DNA of 64,000 nucleotides from Winogradskyella psychrotolerans (GCF_018860565.1 NZ_JAHKPS010000029.1:231260-295259); one strand, 5' to 3'. Positions 25,069 to 34,355 are shown, numbered from the stretch's first letter. Translations and numbers: made by a program. Notes: generated by a model from the letters alone, not told the origin.

Positions 25069-25854
25069 TTATTTACTAAGTTTAGCAAATAATTTATTCA
25101 TTTTTACTTTTTCTTCTTCAGCTAGTGCAGCATCAACTAAGATACGTCCACTATGCTCGTCAGTAATTACTTTCTTACGAGAAGCAATTTCTACTTGTAC
25201 TTGTGGAGGAATAGTAAAGAAAGAACCTCCAGATGCTCCACGCTCAATAGCAACAACAGCTAAACCATTTTTAACGTTGTTTCTAATTCTAAGGTATGCT
25301 TTAACAAGACGCTCATCAATTTTCTTTTGAAAATCTAATGATTTGTTGATAAGTGCTTCTTCTTCTTTTTCTGTTTCTTTTAAAATTTCGTTTAGTTCAC
25401 CTTTTTTGTGTTTAAGGTGCGCATTACGATCTTTTAAACGGTCTTTAGTTTCAGAAATGACTACTTTTTTCTGCTCTATCTGAGCTTTAAATTCTTTGAT
25501 GTGCTTTTCAGCTAATTGAATTTCTAATTCTTGAAATTCAACCTCTTTTGTCAATGAGTTGTATTCTCTGTTATTTCTAACATTTTTTTGTTGCTCACTG
25601 TATTTTGTGATTAAAGATTTTGCTTCTTCAATTAAGTTTTTCTTTCCTTTAATCTCATCGTCAATAATAGCAAGACTATCATTTAACTTTTCCAATCTTA
25701 AGTTAAGCCCTTCAACTTCGTCTTCTAAATCTCTAACTTCTAAAGGAAGCTCACCTCTGACATTTCTTATTTCGTCTACTCTAGAGTCAATTAATTGTAA
25801 ATCATATAGTGCTCTTAATCGCTCTTCAACAGAAACTTCAGCTTTTTTTGCCAT
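25069..25854 (-). CDS. COG1579-type coiled-coil protein with a degenerate zinc ribbon
   Basis: 261 residues. Residues about 1-180 are one long coiled-coil hairpin (VRDLEDEVEGLNLRLEKLND; ALINKSLDFQKKIDERLVKA). The C-terminal module has the fold pattern of the zf-RING_7/COG1579 ribbon (GGSFFTIPPQVQVEIASRKK and TDEHSGRILVD). The four zinc Cys positions read Ser208, Ser211, Asp232 and Ser235, so it should not bind zinc. It is three bases from the NIF3 gene upstream, a conserved pairing. The COG1579 family has been linked to nucleic-acid or flagellar roles elsewhere; its role here is unknown. Confidence 0.87.
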   Translation of the reverse strand: MAKKAEVSVEERLRALYDLQLIDSRVDEIRNVRGELPLEVRDLEDEVEGLNLRLEKLNDSLAIIDDEIKGKKNLIEEAKSLITKYSEQQKNVRNNREYNSLTKEVEFQELEIQLAEKHIKEFKAQIEQKKVVISETKDRLKDRNAHLKHKKGELNEILKETEKEEEALINKSLDFQKKIDERLVKAYLRIRNNVKNGLAVVAIERGASGGSFFTIPPQVQVEIASRKKVITDEHSGRILVDAALAEEEKVKMNKLFAKLSK

Positions 25855-25856
25855 AA

Positions 25857-26951
25857 TTATAAATACTTTATCGGATTTGTATTTTTCTTTGATAAAATGA
25901 TTGCAAAATTAGTGATTTTTTTCGAGAGATAGTCTACTAAAAACGATTTTGTGAACTGTTCGCTTTCATAATGTCCAATATCTGCTAAAACTATAGCGTT
26001 TTCTGCACTAAAAAAGTCGTGATATTTTAGGTCTGCTGTAATCAAAAGGTCAGCGTTTGCAGCTTTTGCGGCGCTTATGGCAAAACTTCCGGAACCTCCT
26101 AAAACGGCGATTCGTTTAATAGGTTTATTTAGCGATTTTGAATGTCTAATACACTCTGTTTGCATTCTAGTTTTAATAAAATTGAGGCATTCTTCGGTTT
26201 TCATGGCGTTTTCGAGCTCTCCAATCATGCCTATTCCAATATGCTGATTGTTGTTTTCTAAGGTTGAAATCTCGTAAGCCACTTCTTCATATGGATGCGT
26301 TTCAAATAAAGTCTTTAAAATTTTAGATTCTAAATGCTTTTTGAACGTCACGGAAATTGCAGTTTCTTTTTCGGTATGTAATTTTCCTTTTTCACCAATT
26401 ACCGGATTAGAATCTTCATTTCCTAAATAAGTTCCTTCACCTTTCATATTAAAACTACAAGATTCGTAATTACCAATGTTTCCTGCGCCAGCTTTAAATA
26501 AAGCAGTTCTTAGAGATTCTGCATTTGCCTTTGGAACATAAGTTTGTAATTTTTTTATTGTACCAGATTGTGGAATTAATATTTTTTTGTTTTTTAAACC
26601 TAATTGATCACAAATAATAGAATTAACACCTTCAATTGCATTATCTAAAGCCGTATGAATTGAAAAAATTGCAATTTTATGCTGAATAGCTTTAATAACA
26701 ACACGCTCTACGTATGTTTTGCCTGTTAATTTTTTTAAACCTGAAAATATGATAGGATGGAAGCTTACAATAAGATTACAATTGTTTTCAATAGCTTCAT
26801 CTACAACAGTCTCTAGTGTGTCTAGTGTGACTAAGATGCCAGAAACAGTTTCATTTTTATCACCTACTAAAAGTCCAACATTATCAAAATCTTCAGCATA
26901 AGCTAAAGGTGCTAAATCGTGCAAGTGATTAATTACGTCTTGTATAATCAT
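25857..26951 (-). CDS. NIF3/YbgI-like dinuclear metal protein
   Basis: 364 residues of the Nif3-like dinuclear metal centre hexamer family, including the inserted CutA-like middle domain (about 125-235; ETHPYEEVAYEIST) found in longer members. Metal ligands appear as FHPIIFSGLKKL, FSIHTALDNAIEGVN and the C-terminal DIGHYESEQ. The biological function of the family is unsettled (a GTP cyclohydrolase-like hydrolase role has been proposed). It starts an operon with the coiled-coil gene. A -7 box lies 17 bases before the ATG. Confidence 0.92.
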   Translation of the reverse strand: MIIQDVINHLHDLAPLAYAEDFDNVGLLVGDKNETVSGILVTLDTLETVVDEAIENNCNLIVSFHPIIFSGLKKLTGKTYVERVVIKAIQHKIAIFSIHTALDNAIEGVNSIICDQLGLKNKKILIPQSGTIKKLQTYVPKANAESLRTALFKAGAGNIGNYESCSFNMKGEGTYLGNEDSNPVIGEKGKLHTEKETAISVTFKKHLESKILKTLFETHPYEEVAYEISTLENNNQHIGIGMIGELENAMKTEECLNFIKTRMQTECIRHSKSLNKPIKRIAVLGGSGSFAISAAKAANADLLITADLKYHDFFSAENAIVLADIGHYESEQFTKSFLVDYLSKKITNFAIILSKKNTNPIKYL

Positions 26952-26967
26952 AAGTGTATATTTGTTT

Positions 26968-26975
26968 CAAAAATA
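26968..26975 (-). promoter_or_regulatory. -7 promoter box for the NIF3 gene
   Basis: Minus strand TATTTTTG, a TAnnTTTG match, 17 bases before the ATG at 26951. Confidence 0.5.
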
Positions 26976-27079
26976 ATATAATTTAGTACTCGTGAAACAT
27001 CATTCCTCCATTTTGCCTTTAAAACACTATGGTTATTGTGATGTTCCATGTGACAGAAATATGCTATAATTAAAAACAC

Positions 27080-28078
27080 ATGAAGATTATCCGCATCATA
27101 TTGTTTCCTATTGTACCCATTTATTATGTCATTACTTGGTTGCGTAATTGGCTGTACGATTCTGGTTTTAAAACCTCTAAGTCGTATGATTTCCCTGTGA
27201 TTTGTGTTGGTAATCTTAGTACAGGTGGAACAGGGAAAACACCAATGATAGAATATTTAATTAGACTTCTTAAGGACAATAAAGAGCTTGCTACATTAAG
27301 TAGAGGTTATAAACGTAAAACAGACGGTTTTGTTTTAGCAGATAAATATGCGAGTGCAGATACTATAGGAGATGAGCCTTTTCAGTTTTATAGAAAGTTT
27401 AGTAATGTAACCGTTGCTGTTGACGCTGACCGACAAAATGGAATTGCAGAACTTAGAACTTTAAACTCGCTACCGGAAGTTATTTTGTTAGATGATGCTT
27501 TTCAGCATAGAAAAGTAAAAGCGGGATGTAATATTCTACTAACGGCTTATAATAATCTTTATTATAAAGATATTGTTTTGCCTACAGGAAACTTGCGTGA
27601 GCCAAGATCTGGAGCAAAAAGGGCCGATTTAATTGTTGTTACAAAATGTAAGAAGGATCTTTCTGAAGCTGAAAAACAGAAGATTACTTCTAAGTTGAAA
27701 TTAAAAAACCATCAAAAACTATTTTTTAGTTATGTGGATTATGCGACCGATGTGATTTCAGAATATGAAGTGTTAGAGTTAGTAAAGCTTCCAAAATTCA
27801 CCTTAGTTACAGGCATTGCTAATGCAAAACCATTGGTAGATTTCTTAGTTGAAAAAGGGTTAGAGTTTGATCACATGGAATTTAGCGATCACTATAGTTT
27901 TAAAGTTTCAGATATTGAAACCTTAGCTTCAAAATCGTTAATTATTACAACGGAAAAGGACTATGTGCGTTTGTCCGGTTATGAAGAGTTAAAAAGTAAA
28001 TTGTATTATTTGCCTATTCAAATAAAAATAGATAATTCAGAACAGTTTAATGCTGCAGTTAGTGCGTTTGTTAGTTAA
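27080..28078 (+). CDS. lpxK: Tetraacyldisaccharide 4'-kinase (lipid A biosynthesis)
   Basis: 332 residues. Phosphorylates the 4' position of the lipid A precursor disaccharide at the inner membrane. A hydrophobic N-terminus (IIRILFPIVPIYYVITWL) anchors it. The P-loop is VGNLSTGGTGKTPMIEYLIR, and DDAFQHRKVKAGCNILLTAY with LPTGNLREPRSG are LpxK signatures. Length is typical of Bacteroidota LpxK. Its last eight bases overlap the end of the convergent hybrid kinase gene. Confirms a Gram-negative envelope. Confidence 0.95.
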   Translation: MKIIRIILFPIVPIYYVITWLRNWLYDSGFKTSKSYDFPVICVGNLSTGGTGKTPMIEYLIRLLKDNKELATLSRGYKRKTDGFVLADKYASADTIGDEPFQFYRKFSNVTVAVDADRQNGIAELRTLNSLPEVILLDDAFQHRKVKAGCNILLTAYNNLYYKDIVLPTGNLREPRSGAKRADLIVVTKCKKDLSEAEKQKITSKLKLKNHQKLFFSYVDYATDVISEYEVLELVKLPKFTLVTGIANAKPLVDFLVEKGLEFDHMEFSDHYSFKVSDIETLASKSLIITTEKDYVRLSGYEELKSKLYYLPIQIKIDNSEQFNAAVSAFVS

Positions 28079-30311
28079 AAAAACTAGATATAATTTTTTC
28101 ACCGGAAAGAGCAGCATGTAATTTGTCTTCAAAATCCTCTTGTTTAAAAGGTTTAGAAATAATATCATCAAAACCAGCTTCGCCAAATTCGTGCATTTTG
28201 TCTTCTAACGTTACTGCTGTTAGGGCAAAAATGGTGAGTTCTTTATCAAAAGTTCTAATGATTTTTGTGGCTTCTAATCCACTAATTCCTGGCATATGAA
28301 TATCCATTAAAACGACATCGTATGCTACTTCTTTTACTTGCTCTACTGCAGCTTCACCATTATCAACCACATCACAGTACAGATTCATCTTGTTGAGAAT
28401 CTTTTTAGTAATCATTTGATTAATCTTGTTGTCTTCTACAATTAGAATTTTAACGTTACTTAAATCCAAACTTTCCATCTTATTAACTTTTTTAACTTCT
28501 TCTACTTGAGGTTTTTCGGCGTTTTTGTCATACTCTAAAGGAATCTCAAAGACGAATGTAGAACCTTTACCAAGTTCACTCTTTAAGTAAATTTTTCCTT
28601 TTAGAATTTGAATTAATCCTTTTACAATAGATAAACCTAGACCAGTACCTCCGTACTTTCTGTTAATTTGTACAGAGCCTTGAGAGAAGCTGTCAAACAT
28701 TTGGTCTTGTTTTTCTTTTGTAATACCAATACCATTATCTTCAATTTCAAAGCGAAGATTGTACACGTTGTCTTTGACATCAGTTTTGTACGTTCTCACC
28801 CAGATGTCTCCATCTTTTGTGAATTTAATAGCATTACCAAGTAGGTTAATTAAGATTTGGGAAATCTTTAGTTGGTCACCAATAAATGATTCTGGTAGCC
28901 CTTCTTCATAGTCAAAATGTATTGTCGTATCTTGATCGTTAGCCGAATTGCTAAGAGCAGATATAACGTTTTCTAATTTATTTTTAAGATTAAAATTTTC
29001 AGGATCTAACTCTACTTTATTGGCTTCAATTTTATTAATTTGAAGAATATCGTTGATAAAGGTTAGTAGGTAATCTCCAGAGAATTTTAAAGATTTTAAA
29101 TGTGGTATTTGGTGTTCTTTAGGATCTTCGTCCAATAGCATATTCGTAAGTCCTGTAACGGCATATAACGGAGTACGTAACTCATGAGTTACAGTAGATA
29201 AGAAGTTAGCTTTTGTTTTAGAAGCTAGTTCTGCTTTCTCTTTGGCAACAATAAGCTCATCATTCTTTTTATGAAGCATAGTGTTGGTATTGAGTCTTAT
29301 ATTGTTGTTTTTATACAGAGATAACGTTAATAGCGACAAAATGGTTATTAAGGCAATACTTAAAATTGTTGTGATTTTAGAAAAGGCAGTTTCGGCACTA
29401 ACTTCGTCTATTTGTGCTTTTAATTGTGCGTTTTCAGCATCTTTATAATTATTAATATATTGGCTAGATATTCCTGGTGCTAAGTTTGCTCGTTTTACAT
29501 TTAATATAGAATCGGATAGTTGAATATGTTTTTTGATATAACTATGGGAATTTTTATAATCTCCATTTTTTTCATGAATAGCACTCAGAGTAAGGAAAGC
29601 CTCATTTACATTTTCTATGATTTTTTGTGATTGGGCAATGGCTAAACCTTCTTCGGTTTGAGATAATGCCATCTTGAGATTATTTAGCTCACTATAAATT
29701 TTTCCACTCTGAATTAAAGCACTGCTAAGGCGACGTTTTTGATCGTGTTTCTTGGCTATAAGTATGGTTTTCTCTAATTCTGATTTTGCTTCTTCGTACC
29801 GTTTTTGAGCAATATAGATTTTTGCTTCATTGAGTGTGACCTCTGAAATATAAGCTTCTAAGCCTTCTTGTTCAAATAGGTTTTTTGCAGAATTGTAATA
29901 TTCTAAAGCTTTTTTGTATTCTTCTTGTGTGCTGTGAATTACACCTTTTATATTATAAGTAACAGCAAGGTTACCATAATCATTATTTTCACGTTGAATT
30001 TGAATGGCTTTGTTAAGCGAAATTTTAGCTTGTGATTCCTCATTAACTAAAAATTGAACTTTTGCTATTTTGGTATGAATTGTACCTTGGTTAGACTTAT
30101 CGTCAATTTTTTCTGCAATTACAAGTGCCTTGTTTAGATTATCTTTAGCATTGTAATAGTCGCCACGATTACTCTCAAGTTTAGCTTGCTCTAAGTGGTT
30201 CTGAAGCTTTAATGCTAGCATGTCTTTATCTTCATCGCTATCTTGTTGCGCGAAAATAAGACTACAAAAACATGCTAGAAATACAAATATGTAATATTTG
30301 ATTAGGGACAT
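28071..30311 (-). CDS. Hybrid sensor histidine kinase with TPR sensor and receiver domain
   Basis: 746 residues. A signal peptide (FVFLACFCSLIFAQ) leads into about six TPR units (residues 30-270; YGNLAVTYNIKGVIHSTQEE), placing the sensor in the periplasm. A single transmembrane helix follows near 315-335 (ITTILSIALITILSLLTLSL). HisKA has His376 (STVTHELRTPLYA). HATPase shows LLGNAIKFTKDG, DNGIGITKEK and GGTGLGLSIVKG. A receiver domain closes the protein, with phospho-acceptor Asp670 in VVLMDIHMPG. No HTH output, so it signals to another protein. A -7 box lies just upstream. Confidence 0.94.
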   Translation of the reverse strand: MSLIKYYIFVFLACFCSLIFAQQDSDEDKDMLALKLQNHLEQAKLESNRGDYYNAKDNLNKALVIAEKIDDKSNQGTIHTKIAKVQFLVNEESQAKISLNKAIQIQRENNDYGNLAVTYNIKGVIHSTQEEYKKALEYYNSAKNLFEQEGLEAYISEVTLNEAKIYIAQKRYEEAKSELEKTILIAKKHDQKRRLSSALIQSGKIYSELNNLKMALSQTEEGLAIAQSQKIIENVNEAFLTLSAIHEKNGDYKNSHSYIKKHIQLSDSILNVKRANLAPGISSQYINNYKDAENAQLKAQIDEVSAETAFSKITTILSIALITILSLLTLSLYKNNNIRLNTNTMLHKKNDELIVAKEKAELASKTKANFLSTVTHELRTPLYAVTGLTNMLLDEDPKEHQIPHLKSLKFSGDYLLTFINDILQINKIEANKVELDPENFNLKNKLENVISALSNSANDQDTTIHFDYEEGLPESFIGDQLKISQILINLLGNAIKFTKDGDIWVRTYKTDVKDNVYNLRFEIEDNGIGITKEKQDQMFDSFSQGSVQINRKYGGTGLGLSIVKGLIQILKGKIYLKSELGKGSTFVFEIPLEYDKNAEKPQVEEVKKVNKMESLDLSNVKILIVEDNKINQMITKKILNKMNLYCDVVDNGEAAVEQVKEVAYDVVLMDIHMPGISGLEATKIIRTFDKELTIFALTAVTLEDKMHEFGEAGFDDIISKPFKQEDFEDKLHAALSGEKIISSFFN

Positions 30312-30331
30312 TCAGCTCACTTTAATTCAAG

Positions 30332-30339
30332 CAAATATA
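30332..30339 (-). promoter_or_regulatory. -7 promoter box for the hybrid kinase
   Basis: Minus strand TATATTTG, a full TAnnTTTG match, 21 bases before the ATG at 30311, inside the 50-base gap after gap. Confidence 0.55.
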
Positions 30340-30361
30340 ATTATTTATTCGATAAAAGTGG

Positions 30362-31357
30362 TTATTTATCGGTTAAATTGCAAATTAAATCTAAAATTCT
30401 TGAACTATATCCTGTTTCATTATCGTACCAGCCTACTATTTTTACCATGTTACCGATTACTGAAGTCATTTGCGAATCGAAGATGCAAGAGTGTGGATTT
30501 CCAACAATATCAATAGATACAATTGGGTCTTCAGTATATTCAAGGATGCCTTTTAGCTGATAATCAGCTGCATTTTTAAATATTTCGTTAACTTTTGAGA
30601 TAGATGTTGGTTTTTCAACATTTATGGTAATATCTGTTAACGAGCCATTTGCAACTGGTACTCTAATACCACATCCACCAATGACATCAGACAAGTCTGG
30701 GAAAATTTTTGTTAGTGCTTTAGCGGCTCCAGTTGTGGTTGGTACTATAGATTGTCCTGCTGCTCTAGCTCGTCTTAGATCTTTGTGCGGTTGATCGTGT
30801 AAACTTTGGTCTGTAGTATATGAGTGAATTGTAGTAATATAAGCTTGCTTTATACCAAGATGCTCTTTTATTAGAGCAATCATTGGAGCGGCATTATTTG
30901 TAGTACAAGATGCGTTTGATATAATTGTTTCAGAACCTGTTAATGTGTTATCATTAACACCTAAAACAATTGTTTTAATATCATCTTCTAATGCCGGAAC
31001 TGATAGAATAACTCTTTTTGCGCCATTTTGTATATGGTGCTCTAGTTCTGTTTTTGTTTTGAATTTCCCTGTAGATTCAATAACAAAATCTGGTTGAACT
31101 TTAGACCAATCTAATGTTTTAGGATGCGATTCTCTATATAAAGGGATTGAAATATTATTTACAATAATATGGTGTTCATCAAAAGAAATCGTGTCTTTTA
31201 ATACGCCATGAATACTATCGTACTTTAATAAGTGACTTAAGGTTTTAGAATCGGCTAAATCATTAATAGCAACAATTTGTATTTCTGGATGCTCTAAGGC
31301 TAATCTAAATACGCGGCGGCCAATTCTGCCAAAGCCGTTAATGGCTATCGTAATCAT
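30362..31357 (-). CDS. gap: Type I glyceraldehyde-3-phosphate dehydrogenase
   Basis: 331 residues. Oxidises glyceraldehyde 3-phosphate with phosphate and NAD(P). The nucleotide-binding start INGFGRIGRRVFRLAL and the catalytic Cys in SNASCTTNNAAP are intact; the His partner is in TTIHSYTTDQSLHD. The C-terminus WYDNETGYSSRILDLI is standard. The ATG shares one base with the lipA stop (TAATG), so it is co-translated with lipA, an unusual pairing. Whether this is the main glycolytic copy or a second paralogue cannot be told from this window. Confidence 0.95.
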   Translation of the reverse strand: MITIAINGFGRIGRRVFRLALEHPEIQIVAINDLADSKTLSHLLKYDSIHGVLKDTISFDEHHIIVNNISIPLYRESHPKTLDWSKVQPDFVIESTGKFKTKTELEHHIQNGAKRVILSVPALEDDIKTIVLGVNDNTLTGSETIISNASCTTNNAAPMIALIKEHLGIKQAYITTIHSYTTDQSLHDQPHKDLRRARAAGQSIVPTTTGAAKALTKIFPDLSDVIGGCGIRVPVANGSLTDITINVEKPTSISKVNEIFKNAADYQLKGILEYTEDPIVSIDIVGNPHSCIFDSQMTSVIGNMVKIVGWYDNETGYSSRILDLICNLTDK

Positions 31358-32229
31358 TAATTAATATGTTTTTGAGCTTTGTATGATGATCTTACTAAAG
31401 CACTACTTTCTACATGTCTAAAGCCTAAATCTAAACCAATAGCTTTATATTCATCAAACTGATCTGGATTGATAAACTGTTTTACAGGTAAATGCTTTTT
31501 ACTTGGTTGGAGGTATTGACCAATAGTAACAACATCTACATCGTTAGCTCTTAAATCGTGAAGGGTTTGTATCACTTCTTCACGTTCTTCACCTAGGCCT
31601 AACATAATTCCGGATTTGGTTCTACGTTGCCCTTGGGCTTTTAAATATTTTAAAACTCCTAAACTTCTGTCGTATTGCGCTTGTATTCTTACATCACGAG
31701 TTAGGCGTCTTACAGTTTCAATATTATGAGACACAACTTCTGGTGCTACATCTATGATACGATCGATATGTTTTTCAATACCTTGAAAATCTGGAATTAA
31801 TGTTTCTAATGTTGTTTCAGGATTCATGCGTCTAACTGCTTTTACAGTTTCTGCCCACATAATACTTCCCATATCTTTAAGGTCATCCCTGTCTACACTT
31901 GTTAAAACGGCATGTTTAATTTGCATTAACTTTATAGAACGTGCTACTTTTTCTGGTTCGTCCCAATCAACCGTTTCTGGTCGGCCTGTTTTTACACCAC
32001 AAAAACCACAAGAACGTGTACATACATTTCCTAAAATCATAAATGTAGCTGTGCCCTCTCCCCAACATTCGCCCATGTTTGGGCAACTTCCAGACGTACA
32101 AATGGTATTTAATTTGTACTTATCTACTAAGGTTCTTAATTCTGTGTATTTTTTGCCAGTTGGTAATTTAACTCTAAGCCATTTTGGTTTACGTTCAGGT
32201 AAAATGTTTGAAGCAATTTTGGTTTCCAT
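31357..32229 (-). CDS. lipA: Lipoyl synthase
   Basis: 290 residues from ATG 32229 ([20 protein letters not shown]). The longer in-frame TTG at 32253 overlaps the promoter box and is rejected. A radical-SAM enzyme that inserts two sulfurs into protein-bound octanoate. The auxiliary cluster ligands are Cys44, Cys49 and Cys55 ([12 protein letters not shown]), and the radical-SAM cluster ligands are Cys70, Cys74 and Cys77 (CTRSCGFC). The C-terminal Ser of the family (RSSYKA) is visible. It is the first gene of an operon with gap. Confidence 0.97.
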   Translation of the reverse strand: METKIASNILPERKPKWLRVKLPTGKKYTELRTLVDKYKLNTICTSGSCPNMGECWGEGTATFMILGNVCTRSCGFCGVKTGRPETVDWDEPEKVARSIKLMQIKHAVLTSVDRDDLKDMGSIMWAETVKAVRRMNPETTLETLIPDFQGIEKHIDRIIDVAPEVVSHNIETVRRLTRDVRIQAQYDRSLGVLKYLKAQGQRRTKSGIMLGLGEEREEVIQTLHDLRANDVDVVTIGQYLQPSKKHLPVKQFINPDQFDEYKAIGLDLGFRHVESSALVRSSYKAQKHIN

Positions 32230-32250
32230 GCAATTCTCAATTTCAAGACG

Positions 32251-32258
32251 CAAAGATA
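32251..32258 (-). promoter_or_regulatory. -7 promoter box for lipA-gap
   Basis: Minus strand TATCTTTG, a full TAnnTTTG match, 22 bases before the lipA ATG at 32229. Confidence 0.6.
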
Positions 32259-32367
32259 CGAAGTAAATAATAAAAAAGTTTAGAGTAATGAAGCGGACTT
32301 AATACGGTGTAAAAATTATTTGTTGTTTAAATCCTGAAGGCATTCAATTTTTTAAAGGAAGGCAATA

Positions 32368-32913
32368 TTAAGATTTTGTAATAATTGCAGCCAATAGTTT
32401 TTTTGCACGCAGCAGTTTAACTTTTACATTATTTATAGGATCATTTAGTTCTTCAGAAATTTCTTTGTAACTCAGTTCCTGAAAGTACCTTAAGTTAATG
32501 ACTTCTTGGTAATGTGGTTTTAGTTTCTTAATGTCCTTTAGAAGGTTTGCAAGATTCTGCTCTGTAATAATTTTATCTTCAGGTGTTGGTGAATCATCGA
32601 CAATATCAAAATATTGGTTATCGTCGTCTTTAGATGTATTTCTGATTGATTGCTTTTGTTTTCTAATTAAATCGATATGAATATTTTTCGAGATAGTGAG
32701 AAGCCAAGTCTTAAATTTATAGTCTTCATTATAGGTGCCAATCTTGTCAAAAGCCTTAGAGAATGTCTGTATGGTTATGTCTTCTGCATCATTTTCGTTC
32801 ATGGTGCGTTTAAGTTGAAAAGCATAGACATCATTCCAATACGAGTCTAGGAGAAAATTAAATGCAATTTGATTATTATTTTTTGCTTTGTTTATAGCTT
32901 CTTTTACTTCCAA
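32368..32913 (-). CDS. RNA polymerase ECF-type sigma-70 factor
   Basis: 181 residues. Region 2 is LDSYWNDVYAFQLKRTMNEN with ITIQTFSKAFDKI and the core-binding KFKTWLLTISKNIHIDLIRK. Region 4 is LKPHYQEVINLRYFQELSYK with an HTH (EISEELNDPINNVKVKLLRA). The start is a TTG inside the last ten bases of the glycosyltransferase gene, so translation is probably coupled. No anti-sigma gene is next to it. It is likely controlled together with the upstream glycosyltransferase and small membrane protein. Confidence 0.92.
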   Translation of the reverse strand: MEVKEAINKAKNNNQIAFNFLLDSYWNDVYAFQLKRTMNENDAEDITIQTFSKAFDKIGTYNEDYKFKTWLLTISKNIHIDLIRKQKQSIRNTSKDDDNQYFDIVDDSPTPEDKIITEQNLANLLKDIKKLKPHYQEVINLRYFQELSYKEISEELNDPINNVKVKLLRAKKLLAAIITKS

Positions 32914-34016
32914 TGTTTAGGCTTAGATATCAGATTAGTTATAAAGATACTTAATTGTGTAGTAATAAGAAATAATTCTAAAAAAGGAGCAAGGATAATA
33001 AGGTCTGTTTCTTCAAATTTTTTAGCTGTAAATCCAAAACTTAACCACTGTACTACAAGTCGTAAGCTAATTAAAGCAATAATCCATTGCCAAGAAAATC
33101 CTAAAATTATAAGTGAAATTCCTAGAGTCCAGAATAATAATTGAGTAATATAAAATACACCTAATAATAATTGATGCTTCAATTTGTAAAAATTTGCGGT
33201 GCTAATATGTCTTCTTTTTTGAAGAATCCACGCCTTTAATGTTGTCTTAGGTTCAGAAATTGTAAAACTTTCTTTACTGAAACAGATGGCTGTATTCGTG
33301 GTGTTTGCGACTTCATTTATAAATAAGTCGTCATCACCGGATTTAATAGACATGTGATTGTTAAACCCACAATTATTAAAGAATAAATCTTTTCTATACG
33401 CCATGTTGCGGCCCACTCCCATATAAGGTAAGCTCATTTCGGCATAAGAAAAGTATTGTAAAGCAGTCATTACGGTTTCAAAACGGATAAGTTTATTTAA
33501 AAAAGAAAATTTCTTTTTAGCATAAGCACCATAACCTAATACAATAGATTTTTGGTTAGAAAAACCACTGCTCATATGTGCTAGCCAATGTTTAGAATTT
33601 GGTATGCAATCCGCGTCAGTAAAAACTAAAAAATCATGTTTAGAGGCTTTTATACCTAAAGTGAGTGCGTATTTTTTATTTCCCCAGAATGCTTCATTTA
33701 TTTTTACATCAACAAGTTTAATATTGTTGTTTTTGGCTTCAAAATCTTTCATGATTTCTAATGAATTGTCAAACGAACTATCGTTAACTAAGACAATTTC
33801 GAAATCTGAATAGGCTTGGTTTAATATTAAGGGAATATTTTTCTTTAAATTTTCGGCTTCGTTTTTAGCACATATTATTACAGATATTGGAATGTGCTTT
33901 TTTAGTCGTGTTTCAGCATGCTTAACACCAAAAGTGAAAAGAAAACTAAGATAATATATAATTTGAATACTAACAACTGCAATAAATGCATAAAATAGTA
34001 TTGAGGGAAGTGTCAT
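32904..34016 (-). CDS. Membrane glycosyltransferase family 2
   Basis: 370 residues. An N-terminal helix (ILFYAFIAVVSIQIIYYLSF) leads into a GT-A domain. UDP-sugar landmarks are ISVIICAKNEAENLKKNIPL, EIVLVNDSSFDNS and the metal motif FTDADCIP; the acceptor motif is SGDDDLFINEVA and the end motif is QKRRHIST. C-terminal helices (FYITQLLFWTLGISLIILGF; IILAPFLELFLITTQLSIFI) anchor it. Acts at the inner membrane on a polysaccharide or glycolipid. It lies between a small Cys-rich membrane protein (six bases) and the ECF sigma gene (ten-base overlap). Confidence 0.92.
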   Translation of the reverse strand: MTLPSILFYAFIAVVSIQIIYYLSFLFTFGVKHAETRLKKHIPISVIICAKNEAENLKKNIPLILNQAYSDFEIVLVNDSSFDNSLEIMKDFEAKNNNIKLVDVKINEAFWGNKKYALTLGIKASKHDFLVFTDADCIPNSKHWLAHMSSGFSNQKSIVLGYGAYAKKKFSFLNKLIRFETVMTALQYFSYAEMSLPYMGVGRNMAYRKDLFFNNCGFNNHMSIKSGDDDLFINEVANTTNTAICFSKESFTISEPKTTLKAWILQKRRHISTANFYKLKHQLLLGVFYITQLLFWTLGISLIILGFSWQWIIALISLRLVVQWLSFGFTAKKFEETDLIILAPFLELFLITTQLSIFITNLISKPKHWK

Positions 34017-34022
34017 TAAGTC

Positions 34023-34226
34023 TTAAGAATGTTGAGGTTCGTTACAGTCTTTGTATTCGTCTGGTGTTTTCCCACAAAAACCACAAGCTTCCCCGTTTTT
34101 GTTAAGCATGGGGTTTTGGCTCGCGCAAGTACCCGCAAATTTACCGTCTTTTTTTGCCCATATTTTTATAGCGATTCCTGCTACTGCTAAAGCTAATAAT
34201 CCTAATGTAATTAGTAATAGTTTCAT
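34023..34226 (-). CDS. Small membrane protein with four conserved-looking cysteines
   Basis: 67 residues. One N-terminal transmembrane helix (LLLITLGLLALAVAGIAIKI) is followed by a short basic stretch and a polar tail with Cys34, Cys48, Cys51 and Cys61 (GTCASQ; GEACGFCGK; DCNEPQ). The tail could hold a metal or Fe-S cluster or form disulfides. It resembles an uncharacterised flavobacterial group annotated only as membrane or secreted protein. Six bases before the glycosyltransferase on the same strand; a -7 box lies about 110 bases upstream. Function unknown. Confidence 0.82.
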   Translation of the reverse strand: MKLLLITLGLLALAVAGIAIKIWAKKDGKFAGTCASQNPMLNKNGEACGFCGKTPDEYKDCNEPQHS

Positions 34227-34334
34227 TTGTCTTTTATTGTATTTAGATGGTCAGATTATCAATCCATAATTTAATTTCAGTGAATAATGGAGTTTTTAAC
34301 TACGGATGCTGCACCTAATTGCTTAAATTTAATG

Positions 34335-34342
34335 CAAAGATA
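34335..34342 (-). promoter_or_regulatory. -7 box driving the small-protein / glycosyltransferase / sigma operon
   Basis: Minus strand TATCTTTG, a full TAnnTTTG match about 109 bases upstream of the ATG at 34226, which would leave a long leader. It sits in a divergent region with the aqpZ box on the other strand. Confidence 0.45.
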
Positions 34343-34355
34343 ATGCTTTTACATT

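Noticed and set aside
25058..25900. Two plus-strand ORFs opposite the coiled-coil gene
   Set aside because: They are antisense shadows of a Lys/Glu-rich coiled coil, which gives Phe/Ser/Leu-rich reverse frames. They have no promoter or homology pattern.
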